DNA of 64,000 nt from Anaerolineales bacterium. Its GTDB lineage: Bacteria; Chloroflexota; Anaerolineae; Anaerolineales; UBA11579. A model generated the notes under the pieces. That model searched no databases. It worked only from the letters and a program-made list of their open reading frames with translations, and was not told the DNA's origin. The stretch covers positions 705,971-769,970 of the forward strand of contig CP075367.1 in NCBI GenBank assembly GCA_019454165.1, written 5' to 3'. Positions 43,951-51,741 of this stretch are shown here, piece after piece; the first letter of the stretch is position 1, and the number at the start of each line of letters is the position of its first letter. Both the position numbers and the translations under genes were made by a program.

Positions 43951-44460
43951 GTGTCACCCTGAGCGCAGCGAAGGGCATTTGCACAGCTGGTTTCTAACTC
44001 AACATAGTTGAAGCCTGTGTCACCCTGAGCGCAGCGAAGGGCATTTGCACAGCTGGTTTCTAGCTCAACATAGCTGAAGCCTGTGTCGCCCTGAGCGCAG
44101 CGAAGGGCATTTGCATAGCTGGTTTGTAGCTCAACCTGTCAGAAGCCTACGGCTCCTGTGTCACCCTGAGCGAAGCGAAGGGCATTTGCATAGCTGCTTT
44201 GTAGCTCAACACGGCAGAAGCCTAAGTCTCCTGTGTCACCCTGAGCGCAGCGAAGGGCATTTGCACGGCTGGTTTGTAACTCAACATGACCGAACCTAAA
44301 TCTTCATCAGCTCCTGTGTCACCCTGAGCGCAGCGAAGGGCATTTGCATAGCTGGTTTGTAGCTCAACACGTCAGAAACCTGCATCAGCTTCTGCGTCAC
44401 CCCGAGCGCAGCGAAGGGCATTTGCAGAGTAGGTTTATAGTTCCAACATGGCTGAAGCCT
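43951..44460 (+). repeat. Seven-copy direct repeat array (CACCCTGAGCGCAGCGAAGGG)
   Basis: Copies begin at about 43951, 44017, 44083, 44158, 44233, 44316 and 44394. Each has GTGTCACCCTGAGCGCAGCG then AAGGGCATTTGCA, GCTGGTTTNTAGCTCAACA and GAAGCC, with 66-83 bp periods. CCCT and AGGG can pair around the GAGCGCAGCGA centre. The last copy runs into the start codon of the GIY-YIG gene. An inverted copy lies at 44773-44798, just after that gene. The 508-bp gap holds nothing else. Confidence 0.9.
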
Positions 44461-44744
44461 ACGTCTACATTCTTGGAAACAAAGGCGGCATGCTTTATGT
44501 GGGCGTTACGAGTGATCTCCAGCGCCGCATGTACCAGCACAAGACCAAAGCCACTCCGGGCTACGCCAGCAAGTTAGGCATAAACCGGCTTCTGTATTAC
44601 GAAACCTTCAATCACATCGTAGATGCAATCGCAGCAGAAAAGCAGATCAAGGGCTGGTTGCGCAGCAAAAAACTCGACTTGATTCGCCAGCACAATCCCG
44701 AGTTTCAGGATTTAAGTTCTGATTGGTTTGAATCAAGCTCCTGA
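44448..44744 (+). CDS. GIY-YIG domain nuclease-like protein
   Basis: The 98-residue protein is a stand-alone GIY-YIG domain of the YhbQ/UPF0213 type: YVYILGNKGGMLYVGVTSDLQRR contains the two aromatic motif strands (VYI and YVG) and the catalytic-type Arg. AEKQIKGWLRSKKLDLI supplies the downstream Glu/Lys helix. Family activity is DNA or structure-specific cleavage but is poorly characterised. The first codons (MAEAY) arise from the end of the seventh repeat copy. The region is lower in GC than its neighbours, and an inverted repeat copy follows, hinting at acquisition or mobility. Confidence 0.9.
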   Translation: MAEAYVYILGNKGGMLYVGVTSDLQRRMYQHKTKATPGYASKLGINRLLYYETFNHIVDAIAAEKQIKGWLRSKKLDLIRQHNPEFQDLSSDWFESSS

Positions 44745-44772
44745 CAGCTTGGCTTTTGTATCAGGCTGCAGA

Positions 44773-44894
44773 TGCCCTTCGCTGCGCTCAGGGTGACACC
44801 ATGAACGAAGCCTTATGAGGTAACCTGCCCTCTTCCATTTGGGAGAGGTGCGACTAGGCGCGGCGAGCGTAGCGAGCGGGTGAGGGCGCTCCCC
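44773..44894. repeat. Inverted repeat copy and GAGCGTAGCGAGCGG-type repeat
   Basis: GCCCTTCGCTGCGCTCAGGG (44773-44792) is the reverse complement of the array core. A CCCTCTTCCATTTGGGAGAGG palindrome (about 44829-44849) and a GGCGAGCGTAGCGAGCGGG segment follow, running up to the lipoprotein gene end. No ORF is present. Confidence 0.65.
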
Positions 44895-45437
44895 CTACGG
44901 ACAAAACGCCGCCGAAGACCAGCCAAACAGCTCGCCGTCGTAGTAACTGGCCGCCGGGTCAATATACAAATAGGCCGCCGGGCCATAGCTGCGCACGATC
45001 CCGATCACGGCTACACAATCACCCGTCTTCACCCCTTCGTAGTAATAAGAGAATGAAGCCACCCGGAAATGCGAGGAGAGCTCATTAGTATCCTCGCTGA
45101 AGTGAACGTGATAGTTTCCACTTGAGTCTTGCAAGACGCCGTTCTCGTAGACATTCTGCTCCCCTGTCACCGCGCTCGCCACGCCATACACGCACATTTC
45201 CTGGTCAATATGCTCGGCTGTGATCGTGTCCCAGCGTACGCAGTCCTCGAAGCCGCGCTCATCCAGCAGGGTGGGCCGCGGCGTCGCGGTGGGGGTAGCG
45301 CTGGGCTGCGGCGCGGTGGCGCTTGGCGCCAGGGTGGGGCTAGGGGGCAGGGTGGGTGTGGCCGTCGGTTCTGCGGGGGCTGTGCTGCAGGCGCCGAGTA
45401 CAAGCAGAAGCAACAACCAGGGGGTGATTTTTAGCAT
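44895..45437 (-). CDS. Lipoprotein of unknown function
   Basis: The 180-residue protein has a lipoprotein signal: MLKITPWLLLLLVLGAC, with the lipobox LGAC at 14-17. A Thr/Pro/Ala-rich flexible linker (about 20-55) carries the folded part off the membrane. The C-terminal domain (about 58-180) has DCVRWDTITAEHIDQEMCVYG, VHFSEDTNELSSH and TGDCVAVIGIVRSYG, an OB-like beta pattern with several Cys. The ATG at 45437 has a GGGAGG site about 6 nt upstream. It is divergent from the large exported metzincin-like gene. I do not recognise a named family. Confidence 0.8.
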   Translation of the reverse strand: MLKITPWLLLLLVLGACSTAPAEPTATPTLPPSPTLAPSATAPQPSATPTATPRPTLLDERGFEDCVRWDTITAEHIDQEMCVYGVASAVTGEQNVYENGVLQDSSGNYHVHFSEDTNELSSHFRVASFSYYYEGVKTGDCVAVIGIVRSYGPAAYLYIDPAASYYDGELFGWSSAAFCP

Positions 45438-45578
45438 CGCATCCTCCCTAGGGTAGTGAATGAACAATCTCAGTATAACCGCGCGCTCATACCCCTTACG
45501 TCTCATGGACAAGCGCGAATTTTTCAACTATATTCGCTCAACTAATTCGCCTAAGTGCTGTTATCCCCTGGAGGAGAC

Positions 45579-48398
45579 TTGAGCACTTTTCATCGCTTCT
45601 TACTAAGCATTGGTATCGTCCTGCTCTTTGTAACCCCGCTTTTTTCTCAACCTCAAACAGCACTTGCCCAACAACCTACGCCCAACTGCACTCCCGTTGC
45701 CGGCGCAGGCGGCGGCTGCACCCCAACGCCCAACCCGCCCACATCCACCCAGCCGGTGCTTGCCATCCCGACTACCCCCACCGGCGTCATCCTGGGCATC
45801 CCATCCACCAGCACCGCCACCGACGTACCCTTCGATATTGCCGTTCCCATCCCATCCGAAGGCAATCCCTACACCACCCCGCCCATGCCCTTTGGTGCGC
45901 GGCCCACATACACGCCCTCGCCCACGATGATCTTCGCGGTAGAAGATCCCTCCTTGCCTGATCTCTCGGTGTACGCTATCGAGGTCACCCAGGGCATCCA
46001 GGATCTCGAAAATCGCATGCCGCTCATCGCGTTGCGCGGCACGGTGCTGCGCGTCTACACTCGCACAGACTCGGGTTCGCTCGGTCAGGTGCACGGCGCC
46101 ATCGAGGCCTATCGCAACGGCCAAAAGCTGGCTGGCGGCCCGGTCTACTCCAACAACCAGCCCATCACGGCCCGCCAGAGCGGGCCGGATCGCCTGGTTG
46201 TTGATGACACGCTGAACTTCTTCGTTCCCAACGGCTGGCGCTCAGGCACAGTCACCTACCGCGTTTACGTCTATGCGGTCCACCCCAACTGGCCGTACTG
46301 GTACGAGCCGAATGCTCAGAACAACTACTTTGAGGTCACGGTCACCTATGACAAGGCCATCGATCTCAACGTGGTGTTCGCTCCCATGCACTTGCACAAC
46401 TTCGATGCCGATAAGATCTACACTGGCCAGAACTTCACCTATACCTTTGATCAGACTGCCGCTCAATTGGCCGCCTACATGATGCAGTTCTACCCGGTGA
46501 CCAATCTGATCCCCATCTATCAGTCCATCTCCACCATCTACCCCAAGAACCATCCGCAGAACAAGCACGAGAATGATTGGACCCTGGTGGAGAACAAATC
46601 CACCGGTGAAATGCTCACCCGCATTCAGTGGACGCGTGATAACACCGGCTGGCTTGATGATAACTTCTGGTACGGCATGATCTCGCCTAACCTCCCCTGG
46701 TACTGGACCATCCCGCCTGAGGACGGCGGCGGCACCTTCACCGCCACCGGTTTCTCCAACGGCACGGTTGCCATGGGCCAAATGTTCAGCACTTGGAGCA
46801 ACGCCACGCCCTGGTTCATGGCCGGTGAGGCCACCATCGTCCACGAAGGTGGCCACAACTATGGCCTGGGGCACTACTCATGCAACGTGGGCGGCCCGGT
46901 TGTGTACTATCCCTACCCAGCCCCCAATTGCGCTCTGGCCGAGGTTGACCCTGAAGGCTTCTACGGATACGTGTGGTACTATCATGTGTGGGATCACATG
47001 TCCGGCCCCACGGTCATCAGCAATGACCCCGCCGCCGCTGCGCCCAACCGCGGTTTCCCTCTCATGGGCTACGCCCAGCCGCAGTACTCCGATCCGTACA
47101 CCTACTGCAAAGTGATGGACTACCTGGGCGTCGACTGCCAGCCCAGCTCGCTCGGCATTCCTGAAGCCTCCGCCGGTCAGGTGGCCAGTCTTGTGCAGGG
47201 CCAGCCCTTCGCCCAAAACCAGCCCGTCCTGCCCAGCTATCTGCAGAATGTGCAGGAGTACCTGCTGGTGGATGGCGAGGTAAACCAGGCCGAGGGTGCT
47301 GCAAGCTTCTACCATGTCCTCCGCACCAGTGATCTCGAAGATAACGCCCTCGAGTCCGCCATGCAGCGCGAGATGCACCGCAACGGCGAAATTCACGAGC
47401 ACAGCCACCACGGCGACGAAGAGCAGTTCACCCTCTCGCTCGAAGCGGCCGATGGCGCCCAGCTCTTCAGCCTCCCGCTCATCAACTTTGGCATCTCGGC
47501 GCATGTGCCGCCGCCAAACTTCCCCTTCACCGAACTGGTGCCCTTCCCCGAAGGCTTGCACTACATCCGCATCCGCCTGGGCGACGCCATCCTGAGTGAG
47601 CGCATCGTCAGCCCCAACGCGCCGACCGTCACCCTGCTCAGCCCCGTCGAAGGCGGCGAGCTGAGCGCGCCGCTGGAGGTCCGCTGGCAGGCCGAGGATG
47701 CCGACGGGGATGAGTTGACCTACATGCTCCAATACAGCCCGGATGGCGGAGACAACTGGCTGCTGCTCGCCACCGACATCAGCGAGGCCGCCGCCACCCT
47801 CAGCGAGCTGACCCAGTTGCCCGGCTCGCAGAACGGTGTGTTCCGCGTCACCGCCATGGACGGCGTCAACACGGGTGTGGCCGTCAGCGAAGTACCCTTC
47901 TCGGCGCCCAACCAGCCGCCGGCCGTCACCATCGTTTCGCCCCGCCCCGAAGCCAGTGTCGAGACCAATGGCTTCGTCCACTTCCTCGGCTCTGCGTATG
48001 ACCTGGAGGAAGGCGCAGTTCCGGAGGAATCGCTGGTCTGGGTCTCCAACCTTGACGGCGAGTTCGGCCGCGGGTTCTCCTTTGAAACCAACGCCCTCTC
48101 TTCCGGCTTGCATGAGATCACCCTCAATGCCACAGACCGCCAGGGCGCAACCGGCAGCCGCGTCACCTATCTCTATGTGGATGGCAACGTGGTCCGCCCG
48201 GTGCCCGATGAAGCCGAGATGGCCATGGTCGCAAGTATCCTGGCGGGTGACTTGCCCGAGCCGCTCGAGCAGCCGGCCGCTACCTCAACGCCTGACGCGG
48301 CCCAGCCCGCGCCGCCGGCCACAGCCTGGCTGTGGATCGGCCTGGGCATCGCCGCCCTGCTGGCGGGTTTGTACCTGTTCATGCGCCGCCAGAAGTAG
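45579..48398 (+). CDS. Exported, membrane-anchored metzincin-like metalloprotease
   Basis: About 939 residues from TTG 45579, chosen because GGAGGAG lies 3-9 nt upstream. A signal peptide (STFHRFLLSIGIVLLFVTPL...ALAQ) and a Pro/Thr-rich linker (about 30-120) come first. The long N-terminal domain contains VHEGGHNYGLGH at about 421-432, a complete HExxHxxGxxH zinc motif with Glu, as in metzincins. A possible Met-turn VMDYLG lies near residue 513. Two Ig/PKD-like domains follow (about 680-775 and 780-870), then a C-terminal membrane helix and RRQK. The zinc motif resembles M66-type peptidases, but a family cannot be fixed. It should act outside the cell on an unknown protein target. Confidence 0.85.
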   Translation: MSTFHRFLLSIGIVLLFVTPLFSQPQTALAQQPTPNCTPVAGAGGGCTPTPNPPTSTQPVLAIPTTPTGVILGIPSTSTATDVPFDIAVPIPSEGNPYTTPPMPFGARPTYTPSPTMIFAVEDPSLPDLSVYAIEVTQGIQDLENRMPLIALRGTVLRVYTRTDSGSLGQVHGAIEAYRNGQKLAGGPVYSNNQPITARQSGPDRLVVDDTLNFFVPNGWRSGTVTYRVYVYAVHPNWPYWYEPNAQNNYFEVTVTYDKAIDLNVVFAPMHLHNFDADKIYTGQNFTYTFDQTAAQLAAYMMQFYPVTNLIPIYQSISTIYPKNHPQNKHENDWTLVENKSTGEMLTRIQWTRDNTGWLDDNFWYGMISPNLPWYWTIPPEDGGGTFTATGFSNGTVAMGQMFSTWSNATPWFMAGEATIVHEGGHNYGLGHYSCNVGGPVVYYPYPAPNCALAEVDPEGFYGYVWYYHVWDHMSGPTVISNDPAAAAPNRGFPLMGYAQPQYSDPYTYCKVMDYLGVDCQPSSLGIPEASAGQVASLVQGQPFAQNQPVLPSYLQNVQEYLLVDGEVNQAEGAASFYHVLRTSDLEDNALESAMQREMHRNGEIHEHSHHGDEEQFTLSLEAADGAQLFSLPLINFGISAHVPPPNFPFTELVPFPEGLHYIRIRLGDAILSERIVSPNAPTVTLLSPVEGGELSAPLEVRWQAEDADGDELTYMLQYSPDGGDNWLLLATDISEAAATLSELTQLPGSQNGVFRVTAMDGVNTGVAVSEVPFSAPNQPPAVTIVSPRPEASVETNGFVHFLGSAYDLEEGAVPEESLVWVSNLDGEFGRGFSFETNALSSGLHEITLNATDRQGATGSRVTYLYVDGNVVRPVPDEAEMAMVASILAGDLPEPLEQPAATSTPDAAQPAPPATAWLWIGLGIAALLAGLYLFMRRQK

Positions 48399-48410
48399 CT
48401 TTTGCGTAGT

Positions 48411-48450
48411 CACTAAAGAGAGCCTGCCATTGGCAGGCTCTCTTTTTTTG
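48411..48450 (+). terminator. Terminator of the metzincin-like gene
   Basis: AGAGAGCCTGCC and GGCAGGCTCTCT form a perfect 12-bp stem around ATT, followed by seven T. It is the strongest terminator in the window. Confidence 0.95.
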
Positions 48451-48468
48451 TCATGCTAACCATACTGA

Positions 48469-48474
48469 TAAAAT
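48469..48474 (+). promoter_or_regulatory. -10 box abutting the gatB start codon
   Basis: TAAAAT ends 6 nt before the ATG at 48481, with no ribosome binding site between. Confidence 0.4.
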
Positions 48475-48480
48475 TCCTCT

Positions 48481-49917
48481 ATGACCCAATACGAAGTTGT
48501 TATCGGTCTTGAGACCCACATTCAACTCAACACTGAAAGCAAAATTTTCTGCGCCTGCAGCGCCGACTCGTGGGATGATGCGCCCAACACCAACATCTGC
48601 CCCGTGTGCAGCGGCCTGCCCGGCGTGCTGCCGGTGCTGAACGAGGGCGCTGTGCGCAAGGCCGCCACGCTGGCGGCCGCCATGGGCGCCGAGCTGCAGC
48701 CCGTTTCGCACTTCGACCGCAAGAACTACTTCTACCCAGACCTGCCCAAGGGCTACCAGATCTCGCAATACGACATGCCGCTCGCCACGGGCGGCCACAT
48801 GGATCTGCCCACCTCCAACGGCACGCGCCGCATTGGCATCCACAAGCTCCACCTGGAGGAGGACGCCGGAAAGACCGTCAACCGGGCCGACGGCGCCCGC
48901 CTTATCGATTTCAATCGCTGCGGCGTGCCGCTGGTCGAGATGGTCACCGGGCCTGACCTGCGCTCGGCTGACGAGGCGGCCCAATACCTCATCCGCCTGC
49001 GCCAGTTGCTGCGCTGGCTGGGCATCTCCGAAGCCGACATGGAGAAGGGCCACCTGCGCGCCGATGCCAACGTCTCCATCCGCCCGGTCGGCAGCGATGT
49101 GCTCAACACCAAGACCGAGATCAAGAACGTCAACTCGATCGACTCGCTGCGCAGCGCCATCGAAGCCGAGATCGAGCGCCAGACCCGCGCCGTCCAGGCT
49201 GGCGAAACCATCCAGCCCTGGACCCTCGGCTGGGATGAGAACACCGGCACGCTCAGCAAAATGCGCTCCAAGGAAACCGAGGCCGACTACCGTTACTTCC
49301 GCGAGCCTGACCTGTTGCCCCTGGTTCTCGACGACGCCCGCCGCGCCGAGATCATCGACGCCCTGCCTGAGTTGCCGCTGGCGCGCCGCCAGCGCTTCAT
49401 CGAGCAGGTCGGCTTGCCGGAGTACGACGCTGACATCCTGAGCAGCGAGCGCTCCCTCTCCGACTATTTCGAGGCCGCCGCCAGCGCGTATGGCGGCGAC
49501 ATCAAGCGGATTTCCAACTGGCTCATGAACGATGTGCTCGCTATGCTCAACGAGAGCGGCCAAACCGCTGACCAGCTCAAGCTGACCCCGCAATACTTTG
49601 CCGAGGTGCTCAAGCTGATGGACAGCGGCGCCGTCAACACGCCCACCGGCAAGAGTCTGCTGCTCAAGGTGCAAGCCAGCGGGCAGGCGCCCGCTGACAT
49701 CGTCCAGGCCGAAGGCCTGGCCCAGGTCTCCGACGAAACTGAATTGCGCAAGATCGCTGAAGACATTATCGCCACCAACCCAGACAACGTTGCCAGCTTC
49801 CGCGCCGGCAAAGATGCCCTCATGGGCTGGTTCGTGGGCCAGCTGATGCAGCGCACCAAGGGCAAGGCTGATCCCAAAGCCGCCGCTCGCATCCTCAACG
49901 AATTGTTGCGTGGCTAA
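48481..49917 (+). CDS. gatB: Asp-tRNA(Asn)/Glu-tRNA(Gln) amidotransferase subunit B
   Basis: The 478-residue GatB binds the tRNA and transfers ammonia to Glu-tRNA(Gln) or Asp-tRNA(Asn). The family is obvious from VIGLETHIQLNTESKIFC, NICPVCSGLPGVLPVLN, KNYFYPDLPKGYQISQYD, KLHLEEDAGK and RCGVPLVEMVT. The Cys pairs in the N-terminal region match zinc-binding forms. The C-terminal YqeY-like helical domain ends in RILNELLRG. gatA and gatC are not adjacent. The stop overlaps the GTG start of the GNAT gene by 8 bp. Confidence 0.97.
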   Translation: MTQYEVVIGLETHIQLNTESKIFCACSADSWDDAPNTNICPVCSGLPGVLPVLNEGAVRKAATLAAAMGAELQPVSHFDRKNYFYPDLPKGYQISQYDMPLATGGHMDLPTSNGTRRIGIHKLHLEEDAGKTVNRADGARLIDFNRCGVPLVEMVTGPDLRSADEAAQYLIRLRQLLRWLGISEADMEKGHLRADANVSIRPVGSDVLNTKTEIKNVNSIDSLRSAIEAEIERQTRAVQAGETIQPWTLGWDENTGTLSKMRSKETEADYRYFREPDLLPLVLDDARRAEIIDALPELPLARRQRFIEQVGLPEYDADILSSERSLSDYFEAAASAYGGDIKRISNWLMNDVLAMLNESGQTADQLKLTPQYFAEVLKLMDSGAVNTPTGKSLLLKVQASGQAPADIVQAEGLAQVSDETELRKIAEDIIATNPDNVASFRAGKDALMGWFVGQLMQRTKGKADPKAAARILNELLRG

Positions 49918-50377
49918 TAGCGACTCGCTGCCCGATTTCAGCATCCAGCCGGCTGCACCCCAGCACGCCGCACCCATCCGCCAGCTCATCGAGCAGGCCG
50001 ACCTCTTCCAGCATGGGCTCGACTGGCGCAACTTCCTCGTCGCCCTCACACCCGGCAATCAGTTCATCGGCTGCGGCCAGGTCAAGCAACACACCGATGG
50101 CACCTGGGAGCTGGCCTCCATCGCCGTTGTACCCGGCTGGCAAGGCCGCGGCGTTGGCCGCGCCGTCATCGAAGCCCTGCTCGCCAGGCACACCGGCGAG
50201 CTATACCTCATGAGCATTTCCGCTCTTAAGCCGCTCTACGAGAAGTTTGGTTTTATTGAAGTCACGGGAGAGTACCTGCCGAAGTATTTTCGTCGCCTGA
50301 CTCAGATGCCGGCCATGATCGCCGAATTTGAACGTGTAGATGAACGCATTATGGTGATGAAGCGCGAGGCCGCATGA
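49910..50377 (+). CDS. GNAT-family N-acetyltransferase
   Basis: The 155-residue acetyltransferase has the acetyl-CoA pyrophosphate loop VVPGWQGRGVGRAVIEALL (about 79-97) and the usual ending strand with LYEKFGFIEV. The acceptor is unknown. The start is GTG at 49910, overlapping gatB; the stop overlaps the ATG of the DCC gene (ATGA). The three genes therefore form one unit, though the link between gatB and this enzyme is probably only transcriptional. Confidence 0.9.
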   Translation: MANSDSLPDFSIQPAAPQHAAPIRQLIEQADLFQHGLDWRNFLVALTPGNQFIGCGQVKQHTDGTWELASIAVVPGWQGRGVGRAVIEALLARHTGELYLMSISALKPLYEKFGFIEVTGEYLPKYFRRLTQMPAMIAEFERVDERIMVMKREAA

Positions 50378-50727
50378 AGACTCTCGTCCTCTACGACGGC
50401 TACTGCGCGTTGTGCAACCACAGCGTGCAATTCTTGCAGGCCCGCCAGCGGCCCGATGCGCTCGAGTACGCCTCGCTGCAATCGGAGCGCGGCCAGCGCG
50501 TCCTGCAGGCCGCCGGCCTGCCCACGCAAAGTTTCGACAGCATCGTCGTCTCCGACGGCGGGCAGGTCTATGTGCGCTCCGCCGCCGCCCTGCGCCTGCT
50601 GCGCTACCTGCGCTTCCCCTGGCCGCTCCTCAGCATCCTGCGCCTGGTGCCCGCCTTCCTGCGTGACCCGCTCTACGACCTCATTGCCCACAACCGCTAC
50701 CGCTGGTTCGGCAAACAAGGTAAATAG
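50374..50727 (+). CDS. DCC-family (DUF393) thiol-disulfide oxidoreductase-like protein
   Basis: The 117-residue protein shows the DCC signature at its start, VLYDGYCALCNHSVQFL, with the two Cys in a CxxC (12-15) after the Asp. A thioredoxin-like fold is predicted for the family. YVRSAAALRLLRYLRFPWPL and YDLIAHNRYRWFGK are the conserved C-terminal parts. The physiological partner is unknown. It is last in gatB-GNAT-DCC. Confidence 0.9.
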   Translation: MKTLVLYDGYCALCNHSVQFLQARQRPDALEYASLQSERGQRVLQAAGLPTQSFDSIVVSDGGQVYVRSAAALRLLRYLRFPWPLLSILRLVPAFLRDPLYDLIAHNRYRWFGKQGK

Positions 50728-50769
50728 TCCAACTTATTTTTCTCATCCCGAGCGAGCAAAACGAGCACC

Positions 50770-50822
50770 GTCATTGCGAGGAGTATTCCAGCGCGTAAGC
50801 GCTGGAAACGGACGAAGCAATC
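50770..50822 (+). repeat. GTCATTGCGAG...GAAGCAATC repeat with a single hairpin
   Basis: The ends match the 76-bp elements, but the interior is a different hairpin: TTCCAGCGC-GTAA-GCGCTGGAA (50786-50807). Confidence 0.85.
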
Positions 50823-50871
50823 TGGCCCGCAGTATGTGTCACCCTGAGCGCAGCAGACTCGCCCGCACCAC

Positions 50872-51466
50872 CGTGTCACCCTGAGCGCAGCGAAGGGCAT
50901 TCGCTCACCTGACCCAAAACCCCTGTCCGCCGAAACACCCGAACCTTGTCATTCCGAGCGCAGCGAGGAATCCGTAGTGAGCTGGTTTGTCACCCAGCGC
51001 ATCTGCACAAAGTCTGTAGGGGCGGGTCTGAGACCCGCCCGCATTACTGACTGAAGTTCACCCTACAAAGAATACATGCCAGCAAAGATTCTTCCCTGGT
51101 CTGGCTTCGGCGCTCTGGTGTAGATGCACAAACCCGGTCAGAATGACACAATGGGGTCGGCGGGTCTCACGCCCTGCCCGCAGTACCGTGTCACCCTGAG
51201 CGCAGCGAAGGGCATTCGCTCACCCAATCCCCACAACCCTGCCCGCCGAAATACCGAACCTTGTCATTCCGAGCGCAGCGAGGAATCCGTACTGAGCTGG
51301 TTTGTCACTCAACGCATCTGCACAAGTCTGTAGGGGCGGGTCTCAGACCCGCCCGCACTACTGGCTGAAGTTCACGCTCTATTAAAGAATACATGCCAGC
51401 AAGGATTCTTCCCTGGTCTGGCTTCGGCGCTCTGGTGTAGTTGCATAAACCCGGTCAGAATGACAC
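50872..51466 (+). repeat. Duplicated 280-bp mosaic of repeat elements
   Basis: Copy 1 (50872-51150) and copy 2 (51186-51466) share the same order of parts. These are CACCCTGAG...AAGGGC, GTCATTCCGAGCGCAGCGAGG, the palindrome GGGCGGGTCT-AGACCCGCCC (51020-51040 and 51334-51354) and an inverted GTCATTC...CGGG element. They differ by scattered substitutions and small indels. No convincing ORF is present in the 1-kb gap. Confidence 0.85.
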
Positions 51467-51550
51467 GTGTAAGGGATGCCATGCCCGCTAAACATGCAAT
51501 GCGGGTCTCACTGAGGCCAAGGGTAGATTGCAATTCCACTATTACCGTTT

Positions 51551-51650
51551 GGAGGGGGTTCTGCGCTGCAGAGCAGCGCTAGGGGGAACTGCTAACACGA
51601 AGTGTAGTTTCCCCTAAGCGGGGTCAGGGGCAGGGCCCCTGAAAAAAGAA
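51551..51650 (+). repeat. G-rich/C-rich hairpin element, copy 2
   Basis: It has the same frame as 38412-38486 (GGAGGGGG start, GCGGGGTCAGGGGCAGG, GCCCCTG, A-rich tail). The central part is different, with CTGCGCTGC-AGAGCAGCGC and GGGGGAACT/AGTTTCCCC arms. Confidence 0.75.
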
Positions 51651-51725
51651 AATCTTTAGGTTCTCACAGCCAGCTTTGCAGTCTAGTTAACACCATCACA
51701 AAAACACTACCCTCCCTCTGCGCCG

Positions 51726-51731
51726 TATAAT
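51726..51731 (+). promoter_or_regulatory. -10 box abutting the GT39 start codon
   Basis: TATAAT ends 10 nt before the ATG at 51742; there is no ribosome binding site. Confidence 0.45.
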
Positions 51732-51741
51732 CCCGCCACCC

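Noticed and set aside
43951..44460. Possible CRISPR array
   Set aside because: The unit is long (66-83 bp) with variable period, and the sequence between repeat cores is itself conserved, so there are no unique spacers. No cas genes are near.
46878..48113. Long antisense frame within the metzincin-like gene
   Set aside because: It lies wholly inside a supported gene, with no ribosome binding site or domain.
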